Shown here: positions 16,709 through 25,488 of the stretch, one piece after another
Position numbering within the stretch: position 1 is the first letter of the stretch
Layout of the letters: each line of letters starts with the position of its first letter
Source of the DNA: an uncultured Clostridia bacterium
GTDB taxonomy: Bacteria; Bacillota; Clostridia; TANB77; CAG-508
DNA length: 58,579 nt
Direction: 5' to 3'
Assembly (NCBI GenBank): GCA_948976265.1
Contig: CARFUA010000009.1
Coordinates: forward strand, 1 to 58,579
The notes under the pieces: generated by a model
The model's database searches: none
What the model was told of the DNA's origin: nothing
What the model saw: the letters and a program-made list of their open reading frames with translations, nothing else
Made by a program: the position numbers and the translations under genes

Positions 16709-17851
16709 TTAAAAATTAATGATTTGTTCCCATGGCAAATCTGGTTTGCCAAAATGCCCATAATTGGTAGACTTCGTATAAATTGGTCTTCGTAAGTCCA
16801 AAGTATGAATAATGCCTCTTGGTGTTAAATCAAATGTATTTTCGATTTTTTGAATGATTTCTTCTTCTGAAATCTTGGCAGTTCCAAATGTATCAATAAA
16901 AATGGAAACTGGTTTTGCCACGCCAATCGCATAAGAAAGCTGAATTTCGCATTTTTTAGCATAGCCATTGGCTACGACATTTTTAGCAATATAACGAGCC
17001 ATATAACTCGCCGAACGGTCTACTTTAGTTGGGTCTTTTCCTGAAAAAGCTCCTCCACCATGACGACTATAACCACCATAGGTATCCACAATAATTTTTC
17101 TTCCTGTCAAACCACTATCTCCCAAAGGTCCTCCGATGACAAATCTTCCCGTTGGATTAATATAATATTTCGTCTTTTCATCCAACAATTCTTTTGGTAC
17201 GATTTCATGAATTACTTTTTCTTTGATGTCTTTTTTCAAAACTTGCAAATCAGTTTCTGGAGTATGTTGCGTTGAAATAACAATTGTATCAATTCTTGTT
17301 GGCTTGTCTTCCTCATATTCTACGGTCACTTGTACTTTTCCATCTGGTCTTATGTAATCAATTATTCCCTGTTTCCTAACATCTGTTAATCTTTTCGATA
17401 GCTTATGTGCCAAATAAATTGGCATTGGCATAAAATCTTCTGTTTCATCGGTTGCAAAGCCAAACATCATTCCTTGATCACCAGCACCCTCTGATTCTAG
17501 ATTTTCTCCCTCTTTATCTTCAAATGATTGGTCCACTCCCATGGCAATATCTGAAGATTGCTTTGAAATGTTAATCAAAACTTCACAAGTCGCATAGTCG
17601 ATATCTACTTCTTTTTCATGGTATCCCACTTCTTTAATGGCATTCCTTACTACTTTTTCTAAATCTACTTCGGCAGTAGATGTAATTTCTCCTGTGATTA
17701 AAATTTGCCCCTTTCCTGCTACTGTTTCACAAGCAACTCTTGCTTTTGGATCTTTCTCAAAATAGCTATCTAAAACACTATCTGATATAAAATCACATAA
17801 CTTATCTGGATGCCCTTCTGTTACACTTTCTGAGGTAAATAATTTTCTCAT
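16709..17851 (-). CDS. metK: S-adenosylmethionine synthetase
   Basis: 380 aa. Family signatures GAGDQGMMFGFA and GGGAFSGKDPTKVDRS are intact, and the N-terminus has TSESVTEGHPDKLCD. Makes SAM from methionine and ATP. Regulation is explicit: a SAM-I riboswitch with intrinsic terminator (17906-18055) precedes the gene, so high SAM should stop transcription. No CGG codon. Confidence 0.98.
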   Translation of the reverse strand: MRKLFTSESVTEGHPDKLCDFISDSVLDSYFEKDPKARVACETVAGKGQILITGEITSTAEVDLEKVVRNAIKEVGYHEKEVDIDYATCEVLINISKQSSDIAMGVDQSFEDKEGENLESEGAGDQGMMFGFATDETEDFMPMPIYLAHKLSKRLTDVRKQGIIDYIRPDGKVQVTVEYEEDKPTRIDTIVISTQHTPETDLQVLKKDIKEKVIHEIVPKELLDEKTKYYINPTGRFVIGGPLGDSGLTGRKIIVDTYGGYSRHGGGAFSGKDPTKVDRSASYMARYIAKNVVANGYAKKCEIQLSYAIGVAKPVSIFIDTFGTAKISEEEIIQKIENTFDLTPRGIIHTLDLRRPIYTKSTNYGHFGKPDLPWEQIINF

Positions 17852-17905
17852 ATTTTTACTTCCTTTCTTATTTTATTCGATATGTTACAAGATTTTGATT
17901 AAACA

Positions 17906-18055
17906 AAAACCTTTGCGTATATGCAAAGGTCAATCATTTTATTGTTTATAAAAATCATCAGCCAAAGCATTTTGCTTTGTCGGTATTAGCACCTTAAAAA
18001 TTCAGGTTGCTGTGGAGTCATAGAGCCGATTCTCTCGTCCACTCTTGATAACATA
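17906..18055 (-). promoter_or_regulatory. SAM-I (S-box) riboswitch of metK
   Basis: On the minus strand the S-box landmarks occur in order: TTATCAAGAGTGG, CGGCTCTATGACTCC, GCAACCTG, AGGTGCTAATACC, and a closing segment GGCTGATGA. After about 30 nt follows a terminator hairpin ACCTTTGC / GCAAAGGT with a T5 tail at 17906-17932. Position, order and neighbouring metK make the call firm. The antiterminator pairing was not folded. Confidence 0.95.
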
Positions 18056-18063
18056 TTTTGATT

Positions 18064-18092
18064 ATTTTATCGTTTTTTCAACAAATTGTCAA
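18064..18092 (-). promoter_or_regulatory. Promoter of the metK leader
   Basis: Minus strand TTGACA (18092-18087), 17 bp, TAAAAT (18069-18064), just upstream of the riboswitch. Confidence 0.85.
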
Positions 18093-18121
18093 GGTCTTTT
18101 TAACATATTTGTTGCCATTTT

Positions 18122-18469
18122 TTATTCTCGTAAAAAACTATCCATTTCACCATTTTCAAATAAAAACGCCTCTTCGAATTTTTCCTGCTCGCGTACTGGT
18201 AAAAATATTGATAGTTTTACAGCAGTATGCCCACAGTTTGGACACGTATAGGCAATCATTCCACAAGCATAATTGCCTGTTGGAATGTCTGCTTTTTTAT
18301 TGACTCTGATTAAATTTTGTTTATAATAATCTGCTTGTTTATGCGAAGTATAGTGACCTACCATCATTGGTAGCATATATAGTTTTCGATTTTTTTCTTC
18401 CATTGTTGCTTGGCATTGACTACACCAATCATCATGAAAAATCGCACGCATTTTTCGTAAAATTCCCAT
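18122..18469 (-). CDS. Zinc-ribbon protein of unknown function
   Basis: 115 aa with two CxxC pairs: WCSQCQ near residue 16 and YTCPNCGH near 74, which could bind one zinc. The rest is charged, with no membrane helix. It starts ATG 18469 with AAGGGG and follows the 194-aa membrane protein gene after a 1-base gap, so it belongs to the operon running from the superoxide reductase gene at 20146. Function unknown. Confidence 0.65.
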   Translation of the reverse strand: MGILRKMRAIFHDDWCSQCQATMEEKNRKLYMLPMMVGHYTSHKQADYYKQNLIRVNKKADIPTGNYACGMIAYTCPNCGHTAVKLSIFLPVREQEKFEEAFLFENGEMDSFLRE

Positions 18470-18470
18470 T

Positions 18471-19055
18471 TTATTTCCCCTTACTTCTCGCTTCTTCTAA
18501 TACATTCACCATCATATCTGCTTTTGAAATTCCTGTTAGGATATATTCGCTATCCATACGCCAACGTGTGTTGGAAGTAAAGGTGTTCACTCTAATTTTT
18601 ACATTATCTACATTAAAAAGAAAACTTACACGTCCACTTCCTTCCATAATTCCGATTCCAGATTTTCCATCATCTACCCACGTTTTCGTAATACGACTAG
18701 CTGGTAGAATAAAATTCTGAAATGGATTCCAGAAAAATGCCATCGCAATTTTTCCATGTGTTACATCTACTACTACGGTGCATCCATCTCCATAAAAAGT
18801 ATGATTACGTTCAAAACCAGTTTCATTTAATTCCTTTTCTAGTTTTTTCTGTCTTTGTTTGTAAATGGTTCTTCCTCCAAAAATCCACCACAAAATAGAA
18901 ATAATACTTGGTCCCATTAGTAAAACTACTGCCATATTACCTTTTGGGAAAAATTCGGCACTTAGCCAAAAACATATTGCACAAACTAAAATTGGCACAA
19001 ATATATAACTTAATAAATAGACAACATTAATTTTTTTTACTTTTACTTCTTCCAT
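18471..19055 (-). CDS. Membrane protein of unknown function, two N-terminal helices
   Basis: 194 aa. Two membrane helices (about 11-32 and 40-60), then a cytoplasmic domain of about 130 residues with beta-strand character (GCTVVVDVTHGKIAMAFFWN, GRVSFLFNVDN), resembling small PH-like domains. That likeness is inference only. RBS AAAGGAG. It sits in the four-gene row of 18122-20146. Confidence 0.6.
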   Translation of the reverse strand: MEEVKVKKINVVYLLSYIFVPILVCAICFWLSAEFFPKGNMAVVLLMGPSIISILWWIFGGRTIYKQRQKKLEKELNETGFERNHTFYGDGCTVVVDVTHGKIAMAFFWNPFQNFILPASRITKTWVDDGKSGIGIMEGSGRVSFLFNVDNVKIRVNTFTSNTRWRMDSEYILTGISKADMMVNVLEEARSKGK

Positions 19056-19084
19056 CTTAAACTCCTTTTATTTTCTTTTTATTT

Positions 19085-19750
19085 TTATTCCCACTCTGAC
19101 GCCTTCTTTTTCTTTGGTGCCCAAAAATATGGAAATATTCCTAGTTTTGCTCCTATTGCATGAAAAACTGGGAAAAATAGGATAACCGTTATGCATTGTA
19201 TCATTGTAATAGGCGTTTCTATGTAACTTTCTTGACTCATTTTGCCACCATTTCCTAGCATATCAATGTAAAAATCCGTACGGCTTAGTTTTTCTGAATA
19301 CTCAATTTGACTGATAAATGTTTCACTACTTGTCAAATCTTCCTGAACGACTCGCCCCACAGGCAAAATTGATTTTCCTGAATAAATACTATCTCCTTGA
19401 CTTTTTACTGATTCATTGTTAATACGTGCCGCAACAATTTCCCCTGACGGCAAAGTAACCGCATACATATAGTCACTTCCATAAAAACCAGCTCCACGAT
19501 TACGATATTCAATTCCTGGTGATTCAATCGTAAAAGTTTCATGAGATAACAAATCTTCCACACTTTGTGCTCGAAAAACCGTTTCATCCGAAACACCACC
19601 AATTTCGCCTTCTGCTACTGTATGCTCTTCCACATAATTTTCGTATTTTTGTGGTAATATTTTTTCTGCTATTTTAACAGGAATAAAACTAACTAGGAAA
19701 CTTAAGGCTAAACATAGCCAAATATCAAATCTTAGTTGATGATAACGCAT
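19085..19750 (-). CDS. Membrane protein with an extracytoplasmic domain, unknown
   Basis: 221 aa. Membrane helices at about 9-30 and 180-200 flank an exported domain (GAGFYGSDYMYAVTLPSGEIVAARIN) that looks beta-rich. RBS AAAGAGGTG before ATG 19750. Close spacing to the genes on both sides suggests one transcript starting at the superoxide reductase. No family recognised. Confidence 0.6.
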   Translation of the reverse strand: MRYHQLRFDIWLCLALSFLVSFIPVKIAEKILPQKYENYVEEHTVAEGEIGGVSDETVFRAQSVEDLLSHETFTIESPGIEYRNRGAGFYGSDYMYAVTLPSGEIVAARINNESVKSQGDSIYSGKSILPVGRVVQEDLTSSETFISQIEYSEKLSRTDFYIDMLGNGGKMSQESYIETPITMIQCITVILFFPVFHAIGAKLGIFPYFWAPKKKKASEWE

Positions 19751-19765
19751 GTTTTCACCTCTTTC

Positions 19766-20146
19766 CTATTTCACTTCTGTTTTCCATAAACCATGTTTGT
19801 TGCAATAAGCATACAATTTTGAGCCTGGAATATAAGGCAAATGACATTCTGCATTTTGTTCTGGATATAAAGTCACAAAATATTCTTTGTTTTCGAAAAC
19901 CAAAGCAATCCACTCAATAAAATGTTCCTTTTCCATAACATGATTCACTTTCACAAAAATTCCGTCATCCATTTTCTCATAAGTCGGCAAATGTTTTTCA
20001 ACAGCTGCATCTACGGAATTTGGAGTTAGTTGTTCCATTGTTTCCTCACAACAAATCATGCCACAACCAGAACATTTGCAATCTTCTAAAATACGCACAG
20101 TTGCTCCACATTTCTTACATTTTTTAATGACTAATTCTTTGTTCAT
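19766..20146 (-). CDS. Superoxide reductase (desulfoferrodoxin-type)
   Basis: 126 aa from ATG 20146, behind TTAAGGAGGAAAAAC. The iron site of superoxide reductases is complete: H52 (EKHLP), H69, H75 (EHFIEWI), C115 and H118 (YCNKHGLW). The N-terminus has C10xxC13 and a CC pair at 32-33 like the desulforedoxin centre, plus extra Cys at 23, 25 and 28. It reduces superoxide to peroxide without making oxygen, fitting a strict anaerobe. First gene of a four-gene row with three unknown proteins. Confidence 0.9.
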   Translation of the reverse strand: MNKELVIKKCKKCGATVRILEDCKCSGCGMICCEETMEQLTPNSVDAAVEKHLPTYEKMDDGIFVKVNHVMEKEHFIEWIALVFENKEYFVTLYPEQNAECHLPYIPGSKLYAYCNKHGLWKTEVK

Positions 20147-20254
20147 GTTTTTCCTCCTTAAAAAATTTTTTTTTATTATATCATATAAAATCAAAAAAGT
20201 CCACCAGATGCGAAAAATTTTGCAAGTAGTTGCTGCAGACTATTCCAAATTATG

Positions 20255-21100
20255 TCAATTTTTACCTAATTTATTATTTTCACGCTTTCGAATAACTTCT
20301 TCATGATGAAAATAATCCATATAATTAATCTTGTTTTTATGGCAATATTCTTTGATTTCATTATCCATATTAATTAGTTTTTGCGGATTTCGTTTTATGT
20401 AAATTTCTTCATACATTGGATATACGTTTGGATATTTCTCCTCTACATATTTCAAAATAGTATATTTGTATGCACCTCGTAAATTCAAATCTTCAAACCA
20501 ATATTCATTGATGTATTCCCTAGTTTCTTTGATGATGGCTTCCCATTCTGTTATTCCTATAAAAATTGGAGACATAAATAAAATCGTATAAATTCCTGCT
20601 TCATATAATGTTTTTAAGGTTTGTAGCCTTTCTGATATGGAACTTGCTCGATCCATATCTTTTCTAAAATTTTCATCTAGCGTATTGACTGACATGGCAA
20701 CATTCAAATGTTTCATTTGTTTTAATACATCTAAATCACGAAGTATTAATTTGTTTTTAGTTGATATTTGCAATCTACAATCAACATCTATTAATTGCTC
20801 TAACAGATTTCTTGTGATTTTATATTTGGCTTCATATGGATTATAACAATCTGTAACGGACGACATAAATACATTTTTGCCTTCTAGTTTTCCTTGATTG
20901 ATTTTTTTATCGCATAATTTAATATCAATAAATTCTCCCCATTCTTCTGGATGGTTGGTAAATCGTTTCATAAATGAAGCGTAACAATATTTACATTTAT
21001 GCGGACACCCTATATAAGGATTAATCGCATATTCTCCTATTTTCGATTTTGTTACATAATCTTTTACCTTTTTATCTTTACTATCACTTTTACACCTCAA
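20255..21100 (-). CDS. Radical SAM protein, SPL-like
   Basis: 281 aa. CPHKCKYCY (Cys 32, 36, 39) binds the 4Fe-4S cluster, and GEYAINPYIGC before it is like spore-photoproduct-lyase-related and DNA-repair-associated radical SAM proteins. The frame opens right after the DUF6873 stop. The only start in frame is TTG at 21100, with no proper ribosome site (GAGGTG lies just after it), so the start is uncertain. Substrate unknown. It may be translationally coupled to the DUF6873 gene. Confidence 0.8.
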   Translation of the reverse strand: MRCKSDSKDKKVKDYVTKSKIGEYAINPYIGCPHKCKYCYASFMKRFTNHPEEWGEFIDIKLCDKKINQGKLEGKNVFMSSVTDCYNPYEAKYKITRNLLEQLIDVDCRLQISTKNKLILRDLDVLKQMKHLNVAMSVNTLDENFRKDMDRASSISERLQTLKTLYEAGIYTILFMSPIFIGITEWEAIIKETREYINEYWFEDLNLRGAYKYTILKYVEEKYPNVYPMYEEIYIKRNPQKLINMDNEIKEYCHKNKINYMDYFHHEEVIRKRENNKLGKN

Positions 21101-21112
21101 ATAAAACTTGTT

Positions 21113-21831
21113 TTATATTTCAACCATTCCACCATAATCTATCACGTCTAATCCTTCAAAGTCAACAATTTCTAAATGAACCTTTTGAATAAAATCTTTG
21201 ATTTTTCCCTTTTTATCAATTTTTTTCAAATCGCCAAACACAATCATTTTATCTTCTATTCTTGCCATAGCACCGCCGATAAAACCTTTCATTTGACTGA
21301 ATTCGTTTTGAGCATTTAATAATTTAATATCTGGTAAATAATCTAAACACAGTATCTCTATTCCATCGTTTCTTAAAATTTCTGCAATTTTGGAATCTGT
21401 CACAATCGCAGCGTTTTGATTTATGACTGCAATCGAACAATTTGCATATCCTTGTGAAATTTGAATTTTTTGCAAATTTTCCTTTTCCATAAATTCCAAT
21501 ATTTTCGTATCTGTAAATTTGAAATTATGAATCACTTTGTTGCCAATTTGACAAACATTATATTTCACATCATCTGGATACTGAAAACCGAATTTCTTCT
21601 CCAATTTGATACTTACCGTTTCAAGAAATCAATTTGGCTTAAAACGGTATCACCAATTGATTTTGGTGAAAAAATTGTGTTATTTATTTTACAGACAAAA
21701 ATATCCACATGGGACCAAATTTCAGGATACGTTTGCTTTGATTTTGGAATTTCGATTAATTGATATCCAAAATTTCGCAAAATCCTTTTCTCAAGTTCTC
21801 TCATTCTGTTATCAATAACAATATATTTCAT
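21113..21831 (-). CDS. DUF6873-like protein read through two +1 shifts at CGG
   Basis: The gene opens MKYIVIDNRMRELEKRILR at 21831 and, in frame 0, stops right after CGG 21618-21616 (AAA CGG TAA). Skipping C gives GGT AAG TAT CAA ATT GGA GAA GAA ATT and then a second CGG (21590-21588). Skipping that C gives GGT TTT CAG and the long frame FQYPDDVKYNVCQIGNKVIHNF to the end. The joined product is 238 aa. The two shifts together explain a frame change of two, which no single indel of one base would do by insertion. Function unknown. It overlaps the Nudix gene by 20 bases. Confidence 0.75.
21588..21590 (-). other. CGG +1 frameshift site 2 in the DUF6873-like gene
   Basis: In the frame entered after site 1 the codons are GAA GAA ATT CGG TTT TCA. 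Skipping C gives GGT TTT CAG TAT CCA, the conserved downstream frame. Confidence 0.75.
21616..21618 (-). other. CGG +1 frameshift site 1 in the DUF6873-like gene
   Basis: TTG AAA CGG TAA: the stop is adjacent in frame 0. Skipping C gives GGT AAG TAT CAA. Confidence 0.75.
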
Positions 21832-22384
21832 TTTTTAATTTCTCATTCAACTTTCGATAAATATTCTCACAAATCCATTTTTCATTTGATACGTTTTCTA
21901 CTTCTTCAATCGGAAACCATTTGACACCACTATTTTCATCTTCTTTTATCTGCAATATTTCTTTTTCCTCAACTTCTAAAAGATATGTCAAATTCAAATG
22001 TACATGAGAAGACACATACTTTCCATTTTTTACATGTCCATTTACACAAACAATTTCCAAAGAAAAAATGTCTGGATTTAGCACTTTTACATTTTTCACA
22101 CCTGTTTCTTCTTTTATTTCTCTTATAGCAGTCTGTAGCAAATTGCTTTCTCCATCTGCATGTCCACCTGTCCAAGCCCAAGAATTATAAATGTTGTGAT
22201 AAATCATCAGCACTTTTGTTTTTTCTGGGTTCACTGCCCAGCTAGAAGCTGTAAAATGAGCAAATTCGTTATTTCTGGTTAATACATCTTCAAAAGAATC
22301 CATGTATTTTAATATGGTTTGTTTGTCTTTTTCTTCTTGCTCATTATACGGTTTATAATTTTGAATTTGTTGTTTTAAATTCAT
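21812..22384 (-). CDS. Nudix hydrolase
   Basis: 190 aa. Nudix box GGHADGESNLLQTAIREIKEETG is complete, with the GX5EX7REUXEEXGU spacing. The N-terminal 60 residues precede the domain. Substrate cannot be read from the sequence; such enzymes hydrolyse nucleoside diphosphates linked to another group. The start overlaps the HAM1-like gene stop by 4 bases (ATGA), so the two are coupled, a plausible nucleotide-cleaning pair. Confidence 0.9.
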   Translation of the reverse strand: MNLKQQIQNYKPYNEQEEKDKQTILKYMDSFEDVLTRNNEFAHFTASSWAVNPEKTKVLMIYHNIYNSWAWTGGHADGESNLLQTAIREIKEETGVKNVKVLNPDIFSLEIVCVNGHVKNGKYVSSHVHLNLTYLLEVEEKEILQIKEDENSGVKWFPIEEVENVSNEKWICENIYRKLNEKLKNEIYCY

Positions 22385-22959
22385 ACTTTTTCCTTTCCTT
22401 CAAACCATTTAGCAAATTCTCTTAACGCTTCTTGCGAACCATCCATTTTTCGCTTTTCTTCTCTTTCCTTTTCGTTCATCTCAGCTAACGTTTTCTCAAA
22501 ATGATTTGGTTTAAAAATATACCATAAATCAGACCATTTTTCGGTTCTGTTTTCCCCTTCTCTTTGGTAAGTTAATTTTCCTGGATGTTTTCCATAAAAA
22601 TAATGAATTTCTTTACCATCGTAATAAGCCAGACATTCTTCAAAGCGACAATTTCGATTTTCTTTACTTTCCATCAGTTTCAAAATTCCCTCAATTCCTA
22701 TTGTATCTAATGAAAAGTTGACAAACGTTTTGGGAAAACCATTTAAAGCATCAATAAAAAATCCTGTATCTAATGCAATGCATGGTTTTTTCACAATCTC
22801 ATAAGCTTGCTTTACTTTGGCTGTCGCAATTTCTTGCAAATCCTCGCTTCTTGGTTCGTCTAATTCAAAATCATAAGTACTGAATTTAAGATTTTGAAAA
22901 TATTTTTCAGCAGATTTTGCTTTTCCTTTGTTGTGCGTTACAAACACTATTTCATTCAT
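22381..22959 (-). CDS. Non-canonical purine NTP pyrophosphatase, HAM1/RdgB-like
   Basis: 192 aa. Starts IVFVTHNKGKAKSAEKY, like the family's substrate-binding TxNxxK, and has ALDTGFFIDALNGFP, the conserved DSG/DTG-type motif. Known members remove inosine and xanthosine triphosphates. It is divergent from canonical RdgB (the C-terminal part is unusual: EKWSDLWYIFKPN), so substrate is uncertain. RBS AGGAG before ATG 22959. Confidence 0.8.
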   Translation of the reverse strand: MNEIVFVTHNKGKAKSAEKYFQNLKFSTYDFELDEPRSEDLQEIATAKVKQAYEIVKKPCIALDTGFFIDALNGFPKTFVNFSLDTIGIEGILKLMESKENRNCRFEECLAYYDGKEIHYFYGKHPGKLTYQREGENRTEKWSDLWYIFKPNHFEKTLAEMNEKEREEKRKMDGSQEALREFAKWFEGKEKV

Positions 22960-22973
22960 TTTCGACTCCTATT

Positions 22974-23525
22974 TTACAAATATTGAACCAATTCTTCCAA
23001 TGTATCATATCCGCTTTCACTGTTGATATGTCCAGCTTTGGGAATGAAAACTTGTTTTGTTGCACATTGTTGTGCAAAATCTTTTTCTGCTTCATAGGAA
23101 ACATAAGGGTCATTGTCAGAATAGAAACAAATGATTTCATTTGCATATTGTTTCACCTCTGCTAAATTTTCAAAATACATTGTTTGATTAACGATATCGT
23201 ATTCTTCATTAATTCCAAAATATTGATTGAATCCACATACAAAAATTAATTTTTTGACTTTTATTTTATGTTCTGTTAAAAATTTTGATATAAAAACAGG
23301 TGCAATACTGTGACCTATGATGGTTGTATGTTCCGTAATAAAACCTAAATCCCAATAATATTTCAATAAGCGACTCCAGTTTTCATAAGATTGATGTCCC
23401 ACACCAATTGGAAAATCTGGCACATAAACTTGCTCGCCTTCCGTTTCAATAAAATCATGTAACCATCCAATCCAATTCGAGTAGGGACTAGAAAATGACC
23501 CATGTATAATAAAATAATTTTCCAT
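22974..23525 (-). CDS. RBBP9/YdeN-family alpha/beta hydrolase
   Basis: 183 aa. Nucleophile elbow G71-H72-S73 (IIGHSIAP), acid in SDNDPYV and His in AGHIN, giving a full Ser-Asp-His triad. IIHGSFSS near the N-terminus forms the oxyanion region. Family members are serine hydrolases with poorly known substrates. RBS AAGGAGG. Same orientation and close spacing to its neighbours suggest a long shared transcript. Confidence 0.85.
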   Translation of the reverse strand: MENYFIIHGSFSSPYSNWIGWLHDFIETEGEQVYVPDFPIGVGHQSYENWSRLLKYYWDLGFITEHTTIIGHSIAPVFISKFLTEHKIKVKKLIFVCGFNQYFGINEEYDIVNQTMYFENLAEVKQYANEIICFYSDNDPYVSYEAEKDFAQQCATKQVFIPKAGHINSESGYDTLEELVQYL

Positions 23526-23539
23526 TTTTTCCTCCTTAT

Positions 23540-24292
23540 TTACAATTCCAATTTCATATCATCCACAGCACTAATGACTTCTATTTCATATTTTTGGCTT
23601 AATTCTTTCGTAATCCTATCAGGATTCTTTTCTAAAATATTCTCATTAAAATGCGTCAGCACTATTTTCTGCGGTTTTATTGCTTTTATGAATTCTTCTA
23701 CATTGGTTATATCCAAATGCTTTGGCTTTGGTTTATTCTGCCTATTATAAGGCACATTCATTATCATTATTTCACAATTTTTATACGACTCTAAGAGTTC
23801 TGGGAAATAGACTGTATCAGTCACCAATCCAATTGTATGTTTTTTTGTTTTTAACTTAAACCCATAATTTTCTACACCATGTCGATGTTCAATAGAAGAT
23901 ACAATTTCTATATTTTTTATTTGATACTTTGACTTCTGTTTTATCACTTCCAAATGCTCTGGAAAATTCATTACATATGGTTGCAATGTTCTTTCTTCTA
24001 TCGCTTGGTTTGGTACAAGCAATGTTCCTCGTTTTGTTTCTCCACCATTTGTCATTAACTCTACCAATATATTTAAGTCATTTGAGTGGTCAATATGAAT
24101 ATGCGATAAAATAATTCCATCGATTTTATCTTGATATGTATGGATGTATTGATAAAAGGTACTTGGTCCTGGATCAATTATGATATTCGTATCATCTATA
24201 TGAAAATACAAACCACCAGATGACCTAATATTTTTAAAGAAAATAGCTTTACTACCTGTGGTTCCAAAAAAATGAATAAAATCTTTTGACAT
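23540..24292 (-). CDS. Metallo-beta-lactamase-fold hydrolase
   Basis: 250 aa. Zinc motif SHIHIDH with H64, H66, D68 and H69, GLVTDTVY in the middle and VLTHFNENIL near the end. Resembles RNase Z-like/PhnP-like phosphodiesterase MBL proteins, but substrate is unknown. RBS AAGGAG before ATG 24292. Confidence 0.85.
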   Translation of the reverse strand: MSKDFIHFFGTTGSKAIFFKNIRSSGGLYFHIDDTNIIIDPGPSTFYQYIHTYQDKIDGIILSHIHIDHSNDLNILVELMTNGGETKRGTLLVPNQAIEERTLQPYVMNFPEHLEVIKQKSKYQIKNIEIVSSIEHRHGVENYGFKLKTKKHTIGLVTDTVYFPELLESYKNCEIMIMNVPYNRQNKPKPKHLDITNVEEFIKAIKPQKIVLTHFNENILEKNPDRITKELSQKYEIEVISAVDDMKLEL

Positions 24293-24301
24293 GCTTTCTC
24301 C

Positions 24302-24676
24302 TTATATAAATTCATAATTATTTTCTTCCAAAACTTTTCTTGCCTCTTTTATCTTTTCTTCTTTTAGTAATAGATAATCTGTATTATAAGTCGATAACGC
24401 AAATATGCTAATTCCAGCATTAGCAAGTATCGTACTAATTTTAGACAAAATTCCAATTAATGAAAAATCTAATATCCCATCTATTTTTATCATCTTCCAA
24501 TTTTTTTCTATTACTTCACTTTCAATATTTACCGTACTTTTCGCAACAATCGATAATTCTTCTTCCGTTCTTGTAATTGAATAAAATTCCTCTTTTTCTA
24601 ATTTTTCAAATGGTATTTCTTCCTTTGGTTTCAATCGAATTACTTGATACGTATCTTCTAATATCTTTAATTTCAT
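24302..24676 (-). CDS. ACT-domain protein
   Basis: 124 aa made of two ACT-like halves. The C-terminal one has DGILDFSLIGILSKISTILANAGISIFALSTYNTDYLL-type sequence, here seen from about residue 65 to 108. Close to the CASTOR/ACT_7 group, which binds amino acids. No enzyme domain is attached, so it is likely a small ligand-binding regulator. TTGGAGG before ATG. Confidence 0.8.
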   Translation of the reverse strand: MKLKILEDTYQVIRLKPKEEIPFEKLEKEEFYSITRTEEELSIVAKSTVNIESEVIEKNWKMIKIDGILDFSLIGILSKISTILANAGISIFALSTYNTDYLLLKEEKIKEARKVLEENNYEFI

Positions 24677-25477
24677 TTATTTTTCCTCCAATAGATTCTC
24701 CAAAACTCTCGCCACTCCATTTTCTTCATTGGTTGTTGTTATTTTATCTGCTATTTCTTTGATTTCATCAGACGAATTTCCCATGGCAACGCCTAAACCT
24801 GCCATTTTTATCATGGAAATGTCGTTAATATCATCTCCAATGGCAACCACATTTTTTAAATCAATTTTCAAATATTTACACAAACCAGCCATCGCATTTC
24901 CTTTGGAAACGTTTTTATTAGCACAATGAATATAATGAAATTTTTTTCCATTGTGATGTTCAAAAAATTCATTGACAATTGCATTATTCGGATTTTGAGC
25001 AATCTGCTTTTTGGCTTCTTCGATTTGAGCATCGTGTTCTGAACTTAGTGATATTTGTCTAATTGCATTTTTATTTAAGAAAGTGCAGATATCTTCTTGT
25101 AACTCCATTTCGTAATATCTCATTCGTTTTGTTTGATTGATAATTCTTCCTAGTCCAAAATCTAATTTAATCAGCATATCCTTTTGCATCGCCATTTCCC
25201 ACAATCTCTGGCAAATTTCAGACTCCAACGCACATTGATATAAAACTTCCTCTGTTTCGCAATCATAGATTTCTGCTCCATTTGCACTTATCACATATCG
25301 GCTCACAGAACATACCTTTCGTAAATCTTGCACAGACCTTCTGCATCTTCCTGAACACAAAACAACTTCGATTCCATTATCTCTTGCATTTTTTAGCACA
25401 AGTTTCGTTTCTTCTGAAATATTTTTCTTAGCGTCCACTAACGTACCATCAATATCAACAAATACCGCCTTGTACAT
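24677..25477 (-). CDS. Cof-type HAD-superfamily phosphatase
   Basis: 266 aa from ATG 25477 (GGGAGG just before it; a longer frame overlapping fprA has no ribosome site). HAD motif I FVDIDGTLVD at the start, ISANGAEIYD in the cap region, and GDDINDISMI as motif IV. Cof-type enzymes dephosphorylate sugar phosphates and cofactors; substrate not predictable. Immediately downstream of fprA. Confidence 0.9.
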   Translation of the reverse strand: MYKAVFVDIDGTLVDAKKNISEETKLVLKNARDNGIEVVLCSGRCRRSVQDLRKVCSVSRYVISANGAEIYDCETEEVLYQCALESEICQRLWEMAMQKDMLIKLDFGLGRIINQTKRMRYYEMELQEDICTFLNKNAIRQISLSSEHDAQIEEAKKQIAQNPNNAIVNEFFEHHNGKKFHYIHCANKNVSKGNAMAGLCKYLKIDLKNVVAIGDDINDISMIKMAGLGVAMGNSSDEIKEIADKITTTNEENGVARVLENLLEEK

Positions 25478-25488
25478 ATTTCCTCCCA

